Origin: Pectobacterium sp. PL152
GTDB taxonomy: Bacteria; Pseudomonadota; Gammaproteobacteria; Enterobacterales; Enterobacteriaceae
DNA: 64,000 nucleotides
Direction of reading: 5' to 3'
Assembly (NCBI GenBank): GCA_021907015.1
Contig: CP091064.1
Location: 2,294,001 to 2,358,000, forward strand
Shown: positions 1-10,860 of the stretch, one piece after another
How positions within the stretch are numbered: position 1 is the first letter of the stretch
Layout: every line of letters starts with the position of its first letter
The notes under the pieces: generated by a model
Databases searched by the model: none
What the model was told of the DNA's origin: nothing
The model's input: only the letters and a program-made list of their open reading frames with translations
Made by a program: the position numbers and the translations under genes

Positions 1-33
1 GCCGAGCTCTCTTGATGAGCCGAGGAGTTAACT

Positions 34-816
34 ATGCCTAAGTTTGCTGCCAATCTTTCTATGCTGTTTACCGACGTGCCGTTTCTCGATCGTTTTAAAG
101 CCGCTGCCGATGCGGGTTTCACCTCGGTCGAATACCTGTTTCCTTATGAATATCCGGCACCGCTGCTGGCGGAAAAGCTGCGGGAAAATGGCCTGAAACA
201 GGTGTTGTTCAATACCGCGCCCGGCAATATCGCCGCGGGCGAATGGGGCGTCTCCGCCCTGCCCGATCGCATTGAAGATGCTCGCCGGGATATCGATAAC
301 GCGCTGGAATACGCGCTGGCGCTCAACTGTCCTTCAGTACTGGTGATGGGAGGCGTCGTCCCGCCCGGTGAAGACCGCGCGGCCTATCAGCAAACCTTTA
401 TCGATAACCTGCGCTACGCCGCCGATAAATTTGCACCGCACGGCATCAATATCATGATTGAAGCGCTGAGCGCGAAAGTGAAGCCGAATTATCTGTTCGC
501 CAGTCAGTATCAGGCGCTGGAATTAGCCAACCTGATCGATCGGCCGAACGTCTATATTCAGCTGGATTTCTTCCACGCGCAGATTGTCGATGGCAACCTG
601 ACGCAAATTATTCACGATTTGGCTGGCCGCATCGGACATATTCAAATTGCCTCGGTGCCTGCACGGCATGAACCCGATGAAGGAGAAATTAATTATCCGT
701 TCATCTTTGCCGAATTGGATCGCGTGAATTATGCCGGCTGGGTTGGCTGTGAATATAACCCGCGTGGCAAAACGGAAGACGGGCTGGGATGGATTAAACC
801 CTGGCTGAAGAAATAA
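34..816 (+). CDS. otnI: 2-oxo-tetronate isomerase (hydroxypyruvate isomerase family)
   Basis: A 260-residue TIM-barrel protein of the hydroxypyruvate isomerase / AP-endonuclease-2 family, matching E. coli YgbM (OtnI) in length. In that pathway it interconverts 2-oxo- and 3-oxo-tetronate during use of four-carbon acid sugars. Acidic metal-site residues can be seen in MIEALS (about residue 147), QLDFFHAQ (about 180) and GCEYNPRG (about 240). The start has a strong GAGGAG site at 22-27. The GntP-type permease follows after 190 bp, as ygbM-ygbN do in E. coli. The first 33 bases probably hold the end of the upstream operon gene, but the frame cannot be decided. The family is certain; the exact substrate is inferred from context. 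Confidence 0.88.
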   Translation: MPKFAANLSMLFTDVPFLDRFKAAADAGFTSVEYLFPYEYPAPLLAEKLRENGLKQVLFNTAPGNIAAGEWGVSALPDRIEDARRDIDNALEYALALNCPSVLVMGGVVPPGEDRAAYQQTFIDNLRYAADKFAPHGINIMIEALSAKVKPNYLFASQYQALELANLIDRPNVYIQLDFFHAQIVDGNLTQIIHDLAGRIGHIQIASVPARHEPDEGEINYPFIFAELDRVNYAGWVGCEYNPRGKTEDGLGWIKPWLKK

Positions 817-893
817 ATTATCGCCGTAATGCATGACTATTTTATAAAAAAGCAAACACCAGAGACACCTTTATAAAATACGAGAAAAGGTCA

Positions 894-922
894 GATTCCC
901 GCATTATTTCAATGTGGGAATC
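894..922. other. Hairpin between otnI and the permease gene
   Basis: A near-perfect 12-bp stem (arms 894-905 and 911-922, one G-T pair) with a 5-base loop, extended outward by weaker pairing of AAAAGGT with ACCCTTTT. There is no T-run directly after it, so it looks more like an mRNA-stabilising or attenuating intra-operon structure than a full terminator. Confidence 0.6.
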
Positions 923-1006
923 AGGTCACCCTTTTCTTCAAATAAAACAATAACCCAATACCTTTTCAGCCTCTGAATTGCAAAATGGGTCAATGAGGAT
1001 AAGAAC

Positions 1007-2365
1007 ATGGCCACCTCGCTCTTACTCTGCATCGCTATCGCCGGGGTATTACTCCTGCTGCTGATGGTCATTAAATTTAAAATTCAGCCCTTTGTCGCCC
1101 TGCTGGTTGTCAGTTTACTCGTTGCCCTGGCAACGGGTATTCCCACTGGCGACGTGATGAAGGTGATTACCTCCGGTATGGGCGGTATTCTCGGTTCGGT
1201 GGCGATTATTATCGGCCTCGGCGCCATGCTGGGCAGAATGATCGAAGTATCCGGCGGCGCGGAATCCCTGGCGCACCGCTTTGCCCAATTAATGGGGCCG
1301 GGATTAATGGTGGCAGCATTAACCATCGCCGCCTTTATTCTGGGTATTCCGGTCTTTTTCGATGTCGGCTTTATTATCCTCGCCCCGATTATTTACGGCT
1401 TTGCGAAAGTCGCGAAAGTCTCTCCGATTAAATTCGGTTTGCCCGTCGCGGGTGTAATGCTGACAGTGCACGTCGCGCTGCCGCCGCATCCCGGCCCGGT
1501 CGCCGCCGCTGGCCTGTTAAATGCGGATATCGGCTGGCTGACCATCATTGGCCTGCTGGTGTCGATTCCTGTCGGCATCATCAGCTACTGGGCTGCCAAG
1601 GCCATGAACCGCCGTAAGTATGCGCTTTCCGTCGAAGTATTAGAGCAGCTACAGCTGGCGAAACCGGAAGATGCCACACCGGATACGGCTCCCGTCTCTG
1701 CCCCCTCGGCCGGGCTGATCGCCGCGCTGATTGCGATTCCTATCGCCATTATCATGCTCGGCACCGTGTCTGCGACCATTCTGCCTGCCGGACACCCGGT
1801 GCGTAACGTGATGTCGCTGGTCGGCTCTCCTGCCGTGGCGCTGCTGATTGCACTGGCGTTAGCGTTCTGGCTGATTGCCCTGCGTCGCGGCTGGTCGCTG
1901 GAGAAAGCCAGCGGTGTGATGGGCGATGCCATGCCTGCCGCAGCAATGGTCATTATGGTGACCGGTGCCGGCGGCGTGTTCGGTAAAGTGCTGGTGGAAT
2001 CGGGCATTGGTAAAGCGCTGGCGGATACGTTGACCAGTATTCACCTGCCGCTGGTGCCTGCCGCATTTATTCTTTCACTGGCGCTACGCGCCTCGCAAGG
2101 CTCCGCCACCGTCGCCATTCTCACCACCTGCGGCCTACTGAGCGAAGCCGTCAGCGGCCTAAACCAGATGCAGCTGGTGCTGGTAACGCTTTCTGCCTGC
2201 TTTGGCGGACTGGGTCTATCGCACGTCAATGACTCTGGTTTCTGGATCGTCACCAAATATCTGGGACTGTCCGTCGCCGATGGCCTGCGCACCTGGACGG
2301 TACTGACGACCATCCTCGGGCTAGCCGGATTCCTCTTCACCTGGGCGCTGTGGCTGGTGATGTAA
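1007..2365 (+). CDS. ygbN: GntP-family gluconate/sugar-acid:H+ symporter (YgbN-like)
   Basis: A 452-residue, very hydrophobic inner-membrane permease of the GntP family, with about twelve membrane segments over the full length. Family hallmarks include GIPVFFDVGFIILAP near residue 115, HPGPVAAA near residue 162 and the C-terminal SHVNDSGFW segment. The length equals that of E. coli YgbN (454), which sits next to the otnI orthologue in the same order. It probably imports the tetronate acid degraded by the otn enzymes. A GAGGA ribosome site precedes the ATG. A strong terminator follows, so it is the last gene of the operon. The exact substrate cannot be read from sequence. Confidence 0.88.
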   Translation: MATSLLLCIAIAGVLLLLLMVIKFKIQPFVALLVVSLLVALATGIPTGDVMKVITSGMGGILGSVAIIIGLGAMLGRMIEVSGGAESLAHRFAQLMGPGLMVAALTIAAFILGIPVFFDVGFIILAPIIYGFAKVAKVSPIKFGLPVAGVMLTVHVALPPHPGPVAAAGLLNADIGWLTIIGLLVSIPVGIISYWAAKAMNRRKYALSVEVLEQLQLAKPEDATPDTAPVSAPSAGLIAALIAIPIAIIMLGTVSATILPAGHPVRNVMSLVGSPAVALLIALALAFWLIALRRGWSLEKASGVMGDAMPAAAMVIMVTGAGGVFGKVLVESGIGKALADTLTSIHLPLVPAAFILSLALRASQGSATVAILTTCGLLSEAVSGLNQMQLVLVTLSACFGGLGLSHVNDSGFWIVTKYLGLSVADGLRTWTVLTTILGLAGFLFTWALWLVM

Positions 2366-2403
2366 ACCGCTCATTTTTCCCCCTTACGACGCTTCACTAA
2401 AGG

Positions 2404-2434
2404 AAAAACCGCTGATATTCAGCGGTTTTTCTTC
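2404..2434 (+). terminator. Rho-independent terminator after ygbN
   Basis: Twelve-base arms AAAAACCGCTGA / TCAGCGGTTTTT around a 3-base loop, followed by a T-rich tail. The same CCGCTGA core recurs in terminators at 6296, 8635 and 10861. Confidence 0.92.
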
Positions 2435-2660
2435 TTATGCCGGAAAATGCGCCCGTTTTACTTCTATATTCCACATCTGCCTATCAGCCCCTGTCTTTAT
2501 ACTGTGCATGGGGTAAAGAACCGCGCGTTCCCTTGCCACCGCTACGCAAGTCTGCATACCAACACATGACGTCATCAGAAGTACATCCTATTCCTGACCT
2601 GTCGCAGAAGAGACCCAATCCACAAAGCAGAACCTGCATCACCGATAATAAAGGAACATT

Positions 2661-4339
2661 ATGAATTTTCTCGCAAAAATGAAGCTTGGTCCCATGCTCG
2701 GTACCGGCTTCGCCTCTGTCATCATCATTGGCCTGATGGTCGCCGTTCTGGGGCGTTTCCATCTGCTCGATCTGGGGAAGATATTGAATCGCTGGCCGAA
2801 AAAAATCTGGCCGGTCTCATCCTGATACAGGACGCCAAGGGCGGCTTTGATGCCGTGGCGCGTTCAGTGCGTAACATTGGCCTGACCGATGACAGGAACC
2901 GTATTCAGGAAGAAAAGCGCCTAATCGATCAGCAAATTGCCCGCAATACTGAAACCCTGAGCAAACTGTATGAACACCTGTCTGAACCAGAAACCCGCGA
3001 CTCGCTGGAGAGCCTGACGCAGGCGCGTCCGGCCTATCGGGATGCCGTAAATAAAGCAGTTGAACTCGGCCTGTCCGAAAATGCAGAAGAAAGAGCGCGT
3101 GCCGTACAGATCATGGTCAATGAGATGCAGGTGACGCAGGCGCCGGTTTTCGCCGCGCTGGATAGCATGAGGGAATTGCAGAAGAAACGGACGCTGGATA
3201 TGACAACCAGCGCGATGCAGGAAGCGCGCTCAGACGGCAACATGCTGATCGTCTTCGCAGCCATTGCGGTGCTCGTTGGCATTCTGGTTTCCGTACTGAT
3301 TACCCGCACCATCAAAGGCTTGCTGGGTGGTGAAGTGGCTTACGCCGCACAAATCGCTCAGGCAGTCGCACAGGGAAATCTGGCCGTCACGGTCAACCTG
3401 CGTCCCGGCGATAATCACAGCATGCTGGCAGCCATGAATGCGATGCGCAAAAGCCTGAGCGGCATTGTTGAACAGGTGCGTGAGAGCAGTGAATCCATCG
3501 CCACCGGCGCCAGCCAGATCGCCGCAGGCAGCACCGATCTCAGCCAGCGTACAGAAGAGCAGGCGGCCAACCTGCAACAAACCGCCGCCTCAATGGAAGA
3601 GATGAGTCAAACCGTACGCCAGAACTCAGACACCGTGCGTAACGCCACGCAGTTAGCACAGGCCGCCAGCAATACCGCCGCTAAAAGTGGTGAAGCCGTC
3701 GGCAATATCGTGGTCACCATGAAAGAAATTACCGACAGCTCGCATAAAATTGGCGACATCATCAGCGTGATTGACGGCATCGCCTTCCAGACCAACATTC
3801 TGGCGCTCAACGCGGCGGTCGAGGCGGCTCGGGCGGGTGAGCAAGGCCGTGGTTTTGCCGTGGTGGCTGGTGAAGTTCGCTCGCTGGCGCAACGCTCCGC
3901 CACCGCAGCCAAAGAGATTAAAGAGCTGATCGGTCACAGCGTCGAGAAAGTGGAAACAGGATCCGCGCTGGTCAGCGATGCAGGAACGACGATTGAAGAG
4001 CTGGTTCGTCAGGCGCGCCACGTTGCCGATCTGATTAACGAAATCGGCGTGACCACGCAGGAGCAGGAATCCGGCGTCTCACAGATTCATGATGCCGTGA
4101 ACCAACTCGATCAGGTTACGCAGCAGAACGCCGCACTCGTTGAGCAATCCGCGTCCGCCGCCGATAGCCTGAGCGATCAGGCAGCCCATCTGGTCGAGCT
4201 GATGAAAGTCTTCATCGTTGAAGGCGGCTCGTCACAGCGCCTTGCTCCGCAATTGAAAAGGCCTGACAGCGCCAAACTCTCGCTTGCCAATTCCAGAAGC
4301 CGCACGGGAAGCGATACTCAAAACTGGGAACAGTTCTGA
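2661..4339 (+). CDS. Methyl-accepting chemotaxis protein 1 (one frame break)
   Basis: A chemoreceptor of about 559 residues once one missing base near 2778-2783 (in the GGGGAA run) is restored. The ATG at 2661 follows AAAGGAACATT and gives a first membrane helix ([15 protein letters not shown]). Then come a periplasmic four-helix-bundle sensor, a second helix near 3240-3300, HAMP, and the signalling hairpin with the invariant tip [20 protein letters not shown] at about 3770-3830. The C-terminus is NWEQF, a variant of the CheR/CheB-tethering pentapeptide NWETF. The signalling half is nearly the same as that of the next gene, so the pair arose by duplication. The ligand is unknown. The frame break is probably a sequencing error. 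Confidence 0.85.
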
Positions 4340-4345
4340 TTCTAC

Positions 4346-4370
4346 ACAGGGGATGACCTCCCCTGTTTAC
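4346..4370 (+). terminator. Weak hairpin after chemoreceptor 1
   Basis: Eight-base arms ACAGGGGA / TCCCCTGT with a 5-base loop, followed by TTACTTTC. The T-tract is poor, so termination may be partial. Confidence 0.5.
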
Positions 4371-4453
4371 TTTCACATCCAGTCTCCGCCATCCCCTACG
4401 TTTTCTGTTTTCCTCATCAACGTGCGCTACGCTGCAAAGGCGGCAATTAAAAT

Positions 4454-4480
4454 CAATGTTTTCTCCGGTCATGCCGATAT
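4454..4480 (+). promoter_or_regulatory. Sigma-28 (FliA) type promoter for chemoreceptor 2
   Basis: CAATGTTT at 4454-4461, an 11-base spacer and GCCGATAT at 4473-4480. The flagellar sigma-28 consensus is TAAAGTTT-N11-GCCGATAA, so six and seven of the eight bases match with exact spacing. It lies about 124 bases before the ATG of the second chemoreceptor, as expected for a class 3 chemotaxis gene. Confidence 0.65.
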
Positions 4481-4604
4481 TCTAGAGTGAAGTGCTTAAT
4501 TATTCATCAGAGGGATCGAGAAACCGCAGCAGCACATGCCTCCATCGTGCAAAGGAAAATCTGCTTAATAACAATAAATACTGTAAATAAGTCATGAGGA
4601 TAAC

Positions 4605-6275
4605 ATGCAGCATACAAAAAAAATGAAACTGGGTACTCAGGTCGGTTCAGGTTTTGCCATTGTTATTATTATTGGCCTATTAGTGGCTATCTTCGGCAGA
4701 ATGCACCTGGTTGGCCTCGGTAATGCTACGGACAGGCTGGCCAAACACCACCTTGCCAATCTCATCGTGCTACAAGAACTGAAAGATAATCTTAACGTCA
4801 CGATCAAAGCCACACTGCGTATGCTTATCGCTACCGAGCAAAAGGTTCTCGAAGACAATCAAAAACTGATTGAAACCACGAGTGCCAAAAACACGCAGCT
4901 CGTTACTCAACTGGAAGCCAATTTACGGGCAACCGAGGTCCGCAATATTCTGGGTGAGCTGCAGCAAAACCGCACTGAATTTGCCAAAGTAGGCCGCCAG
5001 GCCGTCGCACTGTCACTCAGCAATAGACAGGCTGAATCTATCGAGTTAGTTAAAACCCAGCTTGAACCTATACAAACCAAGCTTTTTAACAATCTGAACA
5101 CCATGATTCAGTTGCAGAAAGACTACACCACGCAAACGGCAACCAACGCGATTGAAGAGTCCTACTACGATGGCAATTCCCTGCTGGTTCTGGCGGTCAT
5201 CGCCTCATTATTCGGCGCCTGCATCGCCTGGCTGATTACCCGCCATATTAAGAAGCAACTGGGGGGTGAACCTGCCTATGCCACACAGGTCACACAAGAA
5301 ATCGCACAAGGTAATCTCGCAATACCGGTCGCTCTTACGTCAGGCGACAATACCAGTTTGCTGTTCGCAATGAATAACATGCGTAAAAGTTTAAGCAGTA
5401 TTGTTGAACAGGTGCGTGAGAGCAGCGAATCTATCGCCACCGGTGCCAGACAGATCGCCGCAGGCAGTGCTGATCTCAGCCAGCGCACGGAGGAACAGGC
5501 AGCCAACTTACAGCAAACCGCAGCGTCTACGGAAGAAATGAGCCAAACGGTGCGTCAAAATACCGATACGGTGCGTAACGCCGCTCAACTGGCGCAGGCC
5601 GCCAGTAATACCGCGGCTAAAGGCGGTGAAGCCGTCGGCAATATTGTGGTCACCATGAAAGAAATTACCGACAGTTCGCACAAGATTAACGACATCATTA
5701 GCGTGATTGACGGCATCGCTTTCCAGACCAATATTCTGGCCCTCAACGCCGCGGTCGAAGCGGCTCGGGCCGGTGAACAAGGTCGTGGCTTTGCCGTGGT
5801 GGCAGGCGAAGTTCGCTCGCTGGCACAGCGCTCCGCCACCGCCGCCAAGGAGATTAAAGAACTGATCGGCCACAGCGTTGAGAAAGTGGAGGCAGGCTCC
5901 GCGCTGGTCAGCGATGCGGGAACGACAATCGAAGAGCTGGTTCGTCAGGCACGCCACGTTGCCGATCTGATTAACGAAATTGGTATTACCACGCAGGAAC
6001 AAGAATCCGGCGTCTCGCAGATTCACGAGGCAGTGAACCAACTCGATCAGGTCACGCAGCAGAACGCCGCGCTCGTTGAGCAATCCGCATCTGCCGCCGA
6101 TAGCCTGAGCGAGCAAGCCGCCCATCTGGTAGAACTGATGAAAGTCTTCATCGTTGAAGGCGGGGCGCCGCAGCGCCTCGCTCCACAGTTAAAAAGGCCT
6201 GACAGCGCAAAACTTTCACTCGCCAACCCGAAAAGCGCCACGGGAAGCGATAAGCAAAACTGGGAAACCTTTTAG
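4605..6275 (+). CDS. Methyl-accepting chemotaxis protein 2 (intact)
   Basis: A 556-residue chemoreceptor with no frame break. It has an N-terminal membrane helix ([12 protein letters not shown], about residues 20-32), a periplasmic four-helix-bundle domain to about residue 190, a second helix ([20 protein letters not shown]), HAMP, and a class 36H-like signalling hairpin with tip [20 protein letters not shown]. It ends in NWETF, the canonical CheR/CheB docking pentapeptide. The ATG follows GAGGATAAC. A sigma-28 promoter lies upstream and a strong terminator follows, so it is probably its own transcription unit. The sensor domain is more diverged from its neighbours than the cytoplasmic half, suggesting a different ligand. 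Confidence 0.95.
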   Translation: MQHTKKMKLGTQVGSGFAIVIIIGLLVAIFGRMHLVGLGNATDRLAKHHLANLIVLQELKDNLNVTIKATLRMLIATEQKVLEDNQKLIETTSAKNTQLVTQLEANLRATEVRNILGELQQNRTEFAKVGRQAVALSLSNRQAESIELVKTQLEPIQTKLFNNLNTMIQLQKDYTTQTATNAIEESYYDGNSLLVLAVIASLFGACIAWLITRHIKKQLGGEPAYATQVTQEIAQGNLAIPVALTSGDNTSLLFAMNNMRKSLSSIVEQVRESSESIATGARQIAAGSADLSQRTEEQAANLQQTAASTEEMSQTVRQNTDTVRNAAQLAQAASNTAAKGGEAVGNIVVTMKEITDSSHKINDIISVIDGIAFQTNILALNAAVEAARAGEQGRGFAVVAGEVRSLAQRSATAAKEIKELIGHSVEKVEAGSALVSDAGTTIEELVRQARHVADLINEIGITTQEQESGVSQIHEAVNQLDQVTQQNAALVEQSASAADSLSEQAAHLVELMKVFIVEGGAPQRLAPQLKRPDSAKLSLANPKSATGSDKQNWETF

Positions 6276-6295
6276 CGGTTAATCAAAACATGCCG

Positions 6296-6325
6296 AAACC
6301 GCTGAGCGATCAGCGGTTTTTTTTT
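6296..6325 (+). terminator. Rho-independent terminator after chemoreceptor 2
   Basis: Arms AAACCGCTGA / TCAGCGGTTT with loop GCGA and a run of nine T's including the stem end. Confidence 0.93.
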
Positions 6326-6919
6326 CAATAGGGAAAAGCAATTAATAAAAAGAAAAATCAGCAATTGGCTTCATATTAAGCAAAATAGAATAAAACCAAT
6401 AAAAACAAGAGGAATGACAATTTGCGATGATAAAAACATCAAATATATGATGGTAAAAACAGCATATCTTTCGAAAAAGAAGAATAAACAAAAGAATAAC
6501 ACCATCCTTGAAAGCTGAATAAACAAGCAACAAATCATCATCACCGTGTTTATTAACATGACTGTCAATTTAACATTACAGCACGATATCAGTTTATTTT
6601 TCTCTAACCCATAGAGATATTGCGGCTTTTACCGCCGCCTTTTTATACTCCTGCGCCATCATTTCCCTGTCATCAGAATAGGTTCTACCGCACCGGACAC
6701 AACCCTACTTTGCTAAGCGGGTAACCAGAAAAAGTAACGTGAAATACATTTATAGCCGAAAGGAAACGGGCAGTGATTAAAGGAAAGGATTTACCTGACA
6801 GAGCTCAAACCGCAACGTGATGGCATTTGCAAAATAAATACGTTTGCGCAACGCCTATTTCACATTTAACGCACACCTACACCAACCATATTCATCTTCA
6901 GCATATAATAAGGGACACA
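6326..6919. other. AT-rich intergenic region before chemoreceptor 3
   Basis: About 590 bases of low-GC DNA without a convincing gene. The short frames on the minus strand are phenylalanine/leucine/isoleucine-rich strings typical of AT-rich noise. It must carry the promoter of chemoreceptor 3. A weak sigma-28-like GCCGAAAG sits near 6752, but its -35 match is poor. Confidence 0.5.
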
Positions 6920-8588
6920 ATGAATCTCATAAAAAATAGCAGCTTGGGTAAAATGCTAGGGACAGGCTTTACCCTAGTCATCGCTATCGGTTTTCTGGTG
7001 GCGGTATTTAGTCGAATCCAATTAGATAGGCTTGGGAAAACATCCAACTGCTGTCGCAGGTCCGCATTACCAATCTCCTGATGATGCAGGAGTTTAAAGA
7101 CAACATAAACGCCAATGCCCTCGCCATTAGAAACCTGACCATGGAGGAAGACCTCCAGAAACTGCAGGTAGAGAAGGCACGTATCGAGGAGGTCATCTCC
7201 CGCAACAACGCGTTACTCTCGAAAATCCATGACAGCGCCGTCGATAAACATGCTCAGGACCTGGTCGCGGTACTGGAGCGCGTGCGCCCGGCCTATAGCA
7301 GTAGCTATACGGACGCCCTCACATTGGCCATGGCGAATAAGAACAGCGAAGCGCAACATCTGTTATTAACAGACGTGCGGGCGAAACAGGAAACCGTCTT
7401 CAAGGCTCTGAATGACATGGTCAACTGGCAAGAGAAACTCACGGTCGAAATCGCCGACCAGTCTTTAAAAAATGCGACTCACGCGGGCACGCTGATGGTC
7501 ATCATCGCTCTGCTTTCTGTCGTATTGGGCGCAATCATCTCATGGTGGATTACCCGTACCGTTAAACGTCAGCTCGGGGTGAGCCAGCCTACACGCTGGA
7601 AGTGACGCGTCAGGTTGCACAGGGGAATCTGGCCGTCGCGATTGAACTGCGCGATGGCGACACCACCAGCGTACTGGCGGCAATGGAAGATATGCGTCAA
7701 AACCTGAGCAACCTCGTCGGTCAGGTGCATCAGAGCAGCGAATCTATCGCCACCGGCGCGACGCAGATTGCCATGGGCAACACCGATCTGAGCCAACGTA
7801 CGGAAGAACAGGCCGCGAATCTTCAGGAAACTGCCGCCTCAATGGAACAGATGAATACCACGGTGAAGCAGAATGCGGCGACCGTGCGCACCGCAACGGA
7901 ACTGGCCCATACCGCCAGCACCACGGCGCAAAAAGGCGGCAATGCGGTCAATAACGTTGTGCGTACCATGGAAGATATCACCGCCAGCTCGCGTAAGATC
8001 GGCGACATTATCGGCGTTATCGACAGCATTGCGTTTCAGACCAACATCCTGGCACTTAACGCCGCCGTTGAAGCCGCCAGAGCCGGTGAGCAAGGTCGCG
8101 GCTTCGCGGTGGTCGCGGGTGAAGTGCGCTCTCTGGCACAGCGTTCCGCCTCCGCCGCCCGTGAAATCAAAGATCTGATTAACGTAAGCCTGGCTAACGT
8201 GGAAATGGGCGAGAAAATGGTGAATGACGCGGGCGTCACCATCAATGACCTCGTAGAAAAATCTCAGCATGTTGCCAACCTGCTCAGTGAAATTGGCCTG
8301 ACAACACACGAGCAGGAACAGGGTGTTGCTCAGGTGAATGATGCCGTGAATCAGCTCGATCAGGTGACCCAGCAGAACGCCGCACTGGTTGAAGAATCAG
8401 CCTCCGCCGCCGACAGCTTGAGTGAGCAGGCCAGAACGCTGCTGGAATTAATGAGCGTGTTTAAAATCAGGGGCGTTCAAGCCCAAGCGCCACGTCTGAG
8501 CGCACAAGTGAAGCAACCAACAGCGCCGAGACTGGCTCTGGCAAGCCAATCGGGCAGCACAAGCAGCAATAACTGGGAAACGTTTTAA
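6920..8588 (+). CDS. Methyl-accepting chemotaxis protein 3 (two frame breaks)
   Basis: A chemoreceptor of about 556 residues after restoring one base in the GGGAAAA run near 7030-7037 and one in the GGGG run near 7575-7578. The ATG at 6920 follows AAGGGACAC. Layout is membrane helix (FTLVIAIGFLVAVFS), periplasmic four-helix bundle, second helix (LMVIIALLSVVLGAIISWWIT), HAMP, and signalling hairpin with tip [20 protein letters not shown]. It ends in NWETF. It pairs more closely with chemoreceptor 4 (shared MSVFKI tail and [15 protein letters not shown]) than with 1 and 2. Both breaks are single-base losses next to homopolymers and are probably errors. Confidence 0.85.
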
Positions 8589-8634
8589 CGAACACGGTCG
8601 ATCGACAGATTCCCCAGTCTTGTCGCAAAAGAAT

Positions 8635-8665
8635 AAAGCCGCTGAGTCTTCAGCGGCTTTTTATT
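8635..8665 (+). terminator. Rho-independent terminator after chemoreceptor 3
   Basis: Arms AAAGCCGCTGA / TCAGCGGCTTT with loop GTCT, then TTATT. Confidence 0.92.
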
Positions 8666-9183
8666 GTATAAGGATAAAATGCATAAATAATAAGGTTAAA
8701 AAAACCGCATCAATTAATAAATATCACAATTAAAAATGAAAAGTTACAAAATAATAAAAATAAGGAAAAGATCTGACTCTTATTAGGTAGAGCACCATTG
8801 ATTAATATTTATTATCTATTCTTATCACCATAAGAAAATAATATTAAATTTTCCCCATCTAATAAATCAGGGGTTTTTGTTACGTTTATTCTCCCATCAA
8901 CCTACCACGTTATTGTCTACACTTTATTTGTCATTCCCTTAGTCTGTAAATATTCCCAACAAACATTCCATACCTGTATGCAAGCGACAGAGAGCTCCGT
9001 TCGATAATGTAGCGATCGGGGCATACATGCCGCTGATCTTCCTGTACCAGAAAGACATCGGGAGATAGGGGGGAATGATGAAAGCCATGGAGTTCACGGG
9101 GTGAATCGCATCTGTACCATCGCCTCTTAACAAAAAATAACGACACCTGCCGTGTCAAATTTCAATAAATAAAAAGGTACATC
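8666..9183. other. AT-rich intergenic region before chemoreceptor 4
   Basis: About 520 bases, very AT-rich to about 8900 and more mixed after. No supported gene. It should contain the promoter of chemoreceptor 4; no sigma-28 site comparable to the one at 4454 was found. Confidence 0.5.
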
Positions 9184-10828
9184 ATGAAGAATATAAGCTT
9201 GGGAAAAATGTTAGGCACAGGTTTTACGCTAATTATCGTGATTGGTTTTTAGTCGCCATACTGGGTCGTGTCCAGTTAGAAAAACTTGGCGGAAACATTC
9301 AGATCTTGTCACAAGTGCGTATTACTAATCTTTTGCTGATGCAGGAATTTAAAGACAACGTCAACGACACAGCACGCGCCATCAGAAATATTGCGCTTCT
9401 CACCGATCAACAGCAGATGAAGACGGAAAAGGAACGTATTGATAAATCCATCGTGCGTAATAACGATTTGCTGGCGGCAATACGTAAAAACGCAATGAGC
9501 AGTGAGGCTAAAGAGCAGATTGCCTCACTGGAACAGGTGCTGCCGGCCTATATCAACAACATGAAAAAGCCATCGAACTGGCTATGAGCAGCCAACACGA
9601 CGCGTTTCGCGATTTTCTTCTGACGGAGGTGCGCACCACGCAAGCTGACGTATTCAGCGCGCTGGATAAAATGGCCGAGAGACAGAAACACCTCACGGTC
9701 GACATCGCCAACCAGTCCGAGCAGGAAGCGTTAAATGCCGGTACGTTAATGCTGGTTCTCACACTGTGTGCTTCCTTACTGGGAGGCGTTGTTGCCTGGT
9801 GGATCACCCGGAAAATCAAGCGTCAACTGGGCGGAGAACCGGCTTATACACTGGAGATTACCCGTCAGGTCGCACAGGGAAATCTTGCCATCGCCATTGA
9901 TCGGCGTGACGGAGACACCACCAGCATTCTGGCCGCAATGGAGGAAATGCGCCAAAGCCTGAGCAGTATTGTCGGGCAAGTCCATCAAAGCAGCGAGTCT
10001 ATCGCCACCGGCGCCAGCCAGATTGCCATTGGCAATACCGATTTGAGTCAACGTACGGAAGAACAGGCCGCAAACCTACAGGAAACCGCAGCCTCCATGG
10101 AGGAGATGAATACCACCGTCAAACAAAACGCCGACACCGTGCGTAGCGCCGCACAGCTCGCGAATACGGCCAGCGCCGCCGCCCGCAAAGGAGGGGATGT
10201 CGTAAATAATGTCGTGCGGACAATGGAAGAGATCACCGCGAGCTCACGTAAAATCGGCGATATTATCGGTGTGATTGACGGCATTGCTTTCCAGACCAAC
10301 ATTCTGGCGCTCAACGCCGCCGTCGAAGCGGCACGCGCCGGAGAACAGGGGCGTGGCTTCGCCGTCGTTGCCGGAGAAGTGCGTTCGCTGGCACAGCGCT
10401 CCGCCTCCGCGGCACGCGAAATCAAGGATTTGATTAGCATCAGTGTTGGGAAAGTGGAAGCGGGAGAACTGCTGGTAAACGAAGCGGGCGCAACCATCGA
10501 GGAAGTCGTGGAGCAGTCGCAGCGTGTCGCCAATCTTATCAATGAGATCGGACTGACCACCCACGAGCAGGAACAGGGCGTTTCTCAGGTGAACGATGCG
10601 GTTAATCAGCTCGATCAGGTCACCCAGCAGAACGCGGCGCTGGTTGAAGAATCGGCTTCCGCCGCAGACAGTCTGAACCAACAAGCCAGACATTTGGTTG
10701 AATTAATGAGCGTGTTCAAAATCGACGGTATCCAGCCACAGCAGGTCGCACCACGGGCCACTACGCTATCCAGGCCCAAACTGGCGCTGGCCGCTAATTC
10801 GGGTCACACAAACTGGGAAACCTTTTAA
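9184..10828 (+). CDS. Methyl-accepting chemotaxis protein 4 (two frame breaks)
   Basis: A chemoreceptor of about 548 residues once a T is restored in the run at 9245-9249 and an A in the run at 9564-9568. The ATG at 9184 follows AAAAAGGTACATC. The domain order is that of the other three: short N-terminus, membrane helix, periplasmic four-helix bundle, second helix ([21 protein letters not shown]), HAMP, and signalling hairpin with tip [20 protein letters not shown]. The C-terminus is NWETF. It is the closest relative of chemoreceptor 3. The ligand is not deducible. Confidence 0.85.
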
Positions 10829-10860
10829 AGCTATCACCTGTTAATGCTGCGCTGATAAAG

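Noticed and set aside
2620-2650. Possible sigma-28 promoter (ACCGATAA) before chemoreceptor 1
   Set aside because: The -35 match is poor and the start of transcription would lie only a few bases before the ATG.
2437-2664. Open frame of 75 codons before chemoreceptor 1
   Set aside because: It begins inside the tail of the ygbN terminator, has no ribosome site and no recognisable features; the real gene starts at 2661 in another frame.
5508-6125. Open frame of 205 codons opposite chemoreceptor 2
   Set aside because: Antisense of the highly conserved signalling domain; the same shadow appears opposite the other receptors.
6342-6568. Two minus-strand Phe/Ile-rich short frames
   Set aside because: AT-rich noise with no ribosome site and biased composition.
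6735-6765. Possible sigma-28 promoter (GCCGAAAG) before chemoreceptor 3
   Set aside because: Two mismatches in the -10 and a 12-base spacer to a weak -35.
8931-9158. Minus-strand frames before chemoreceptor 4
   Set aside because: No homology or signals; region is more likely the promoter and leader of receptor 4.
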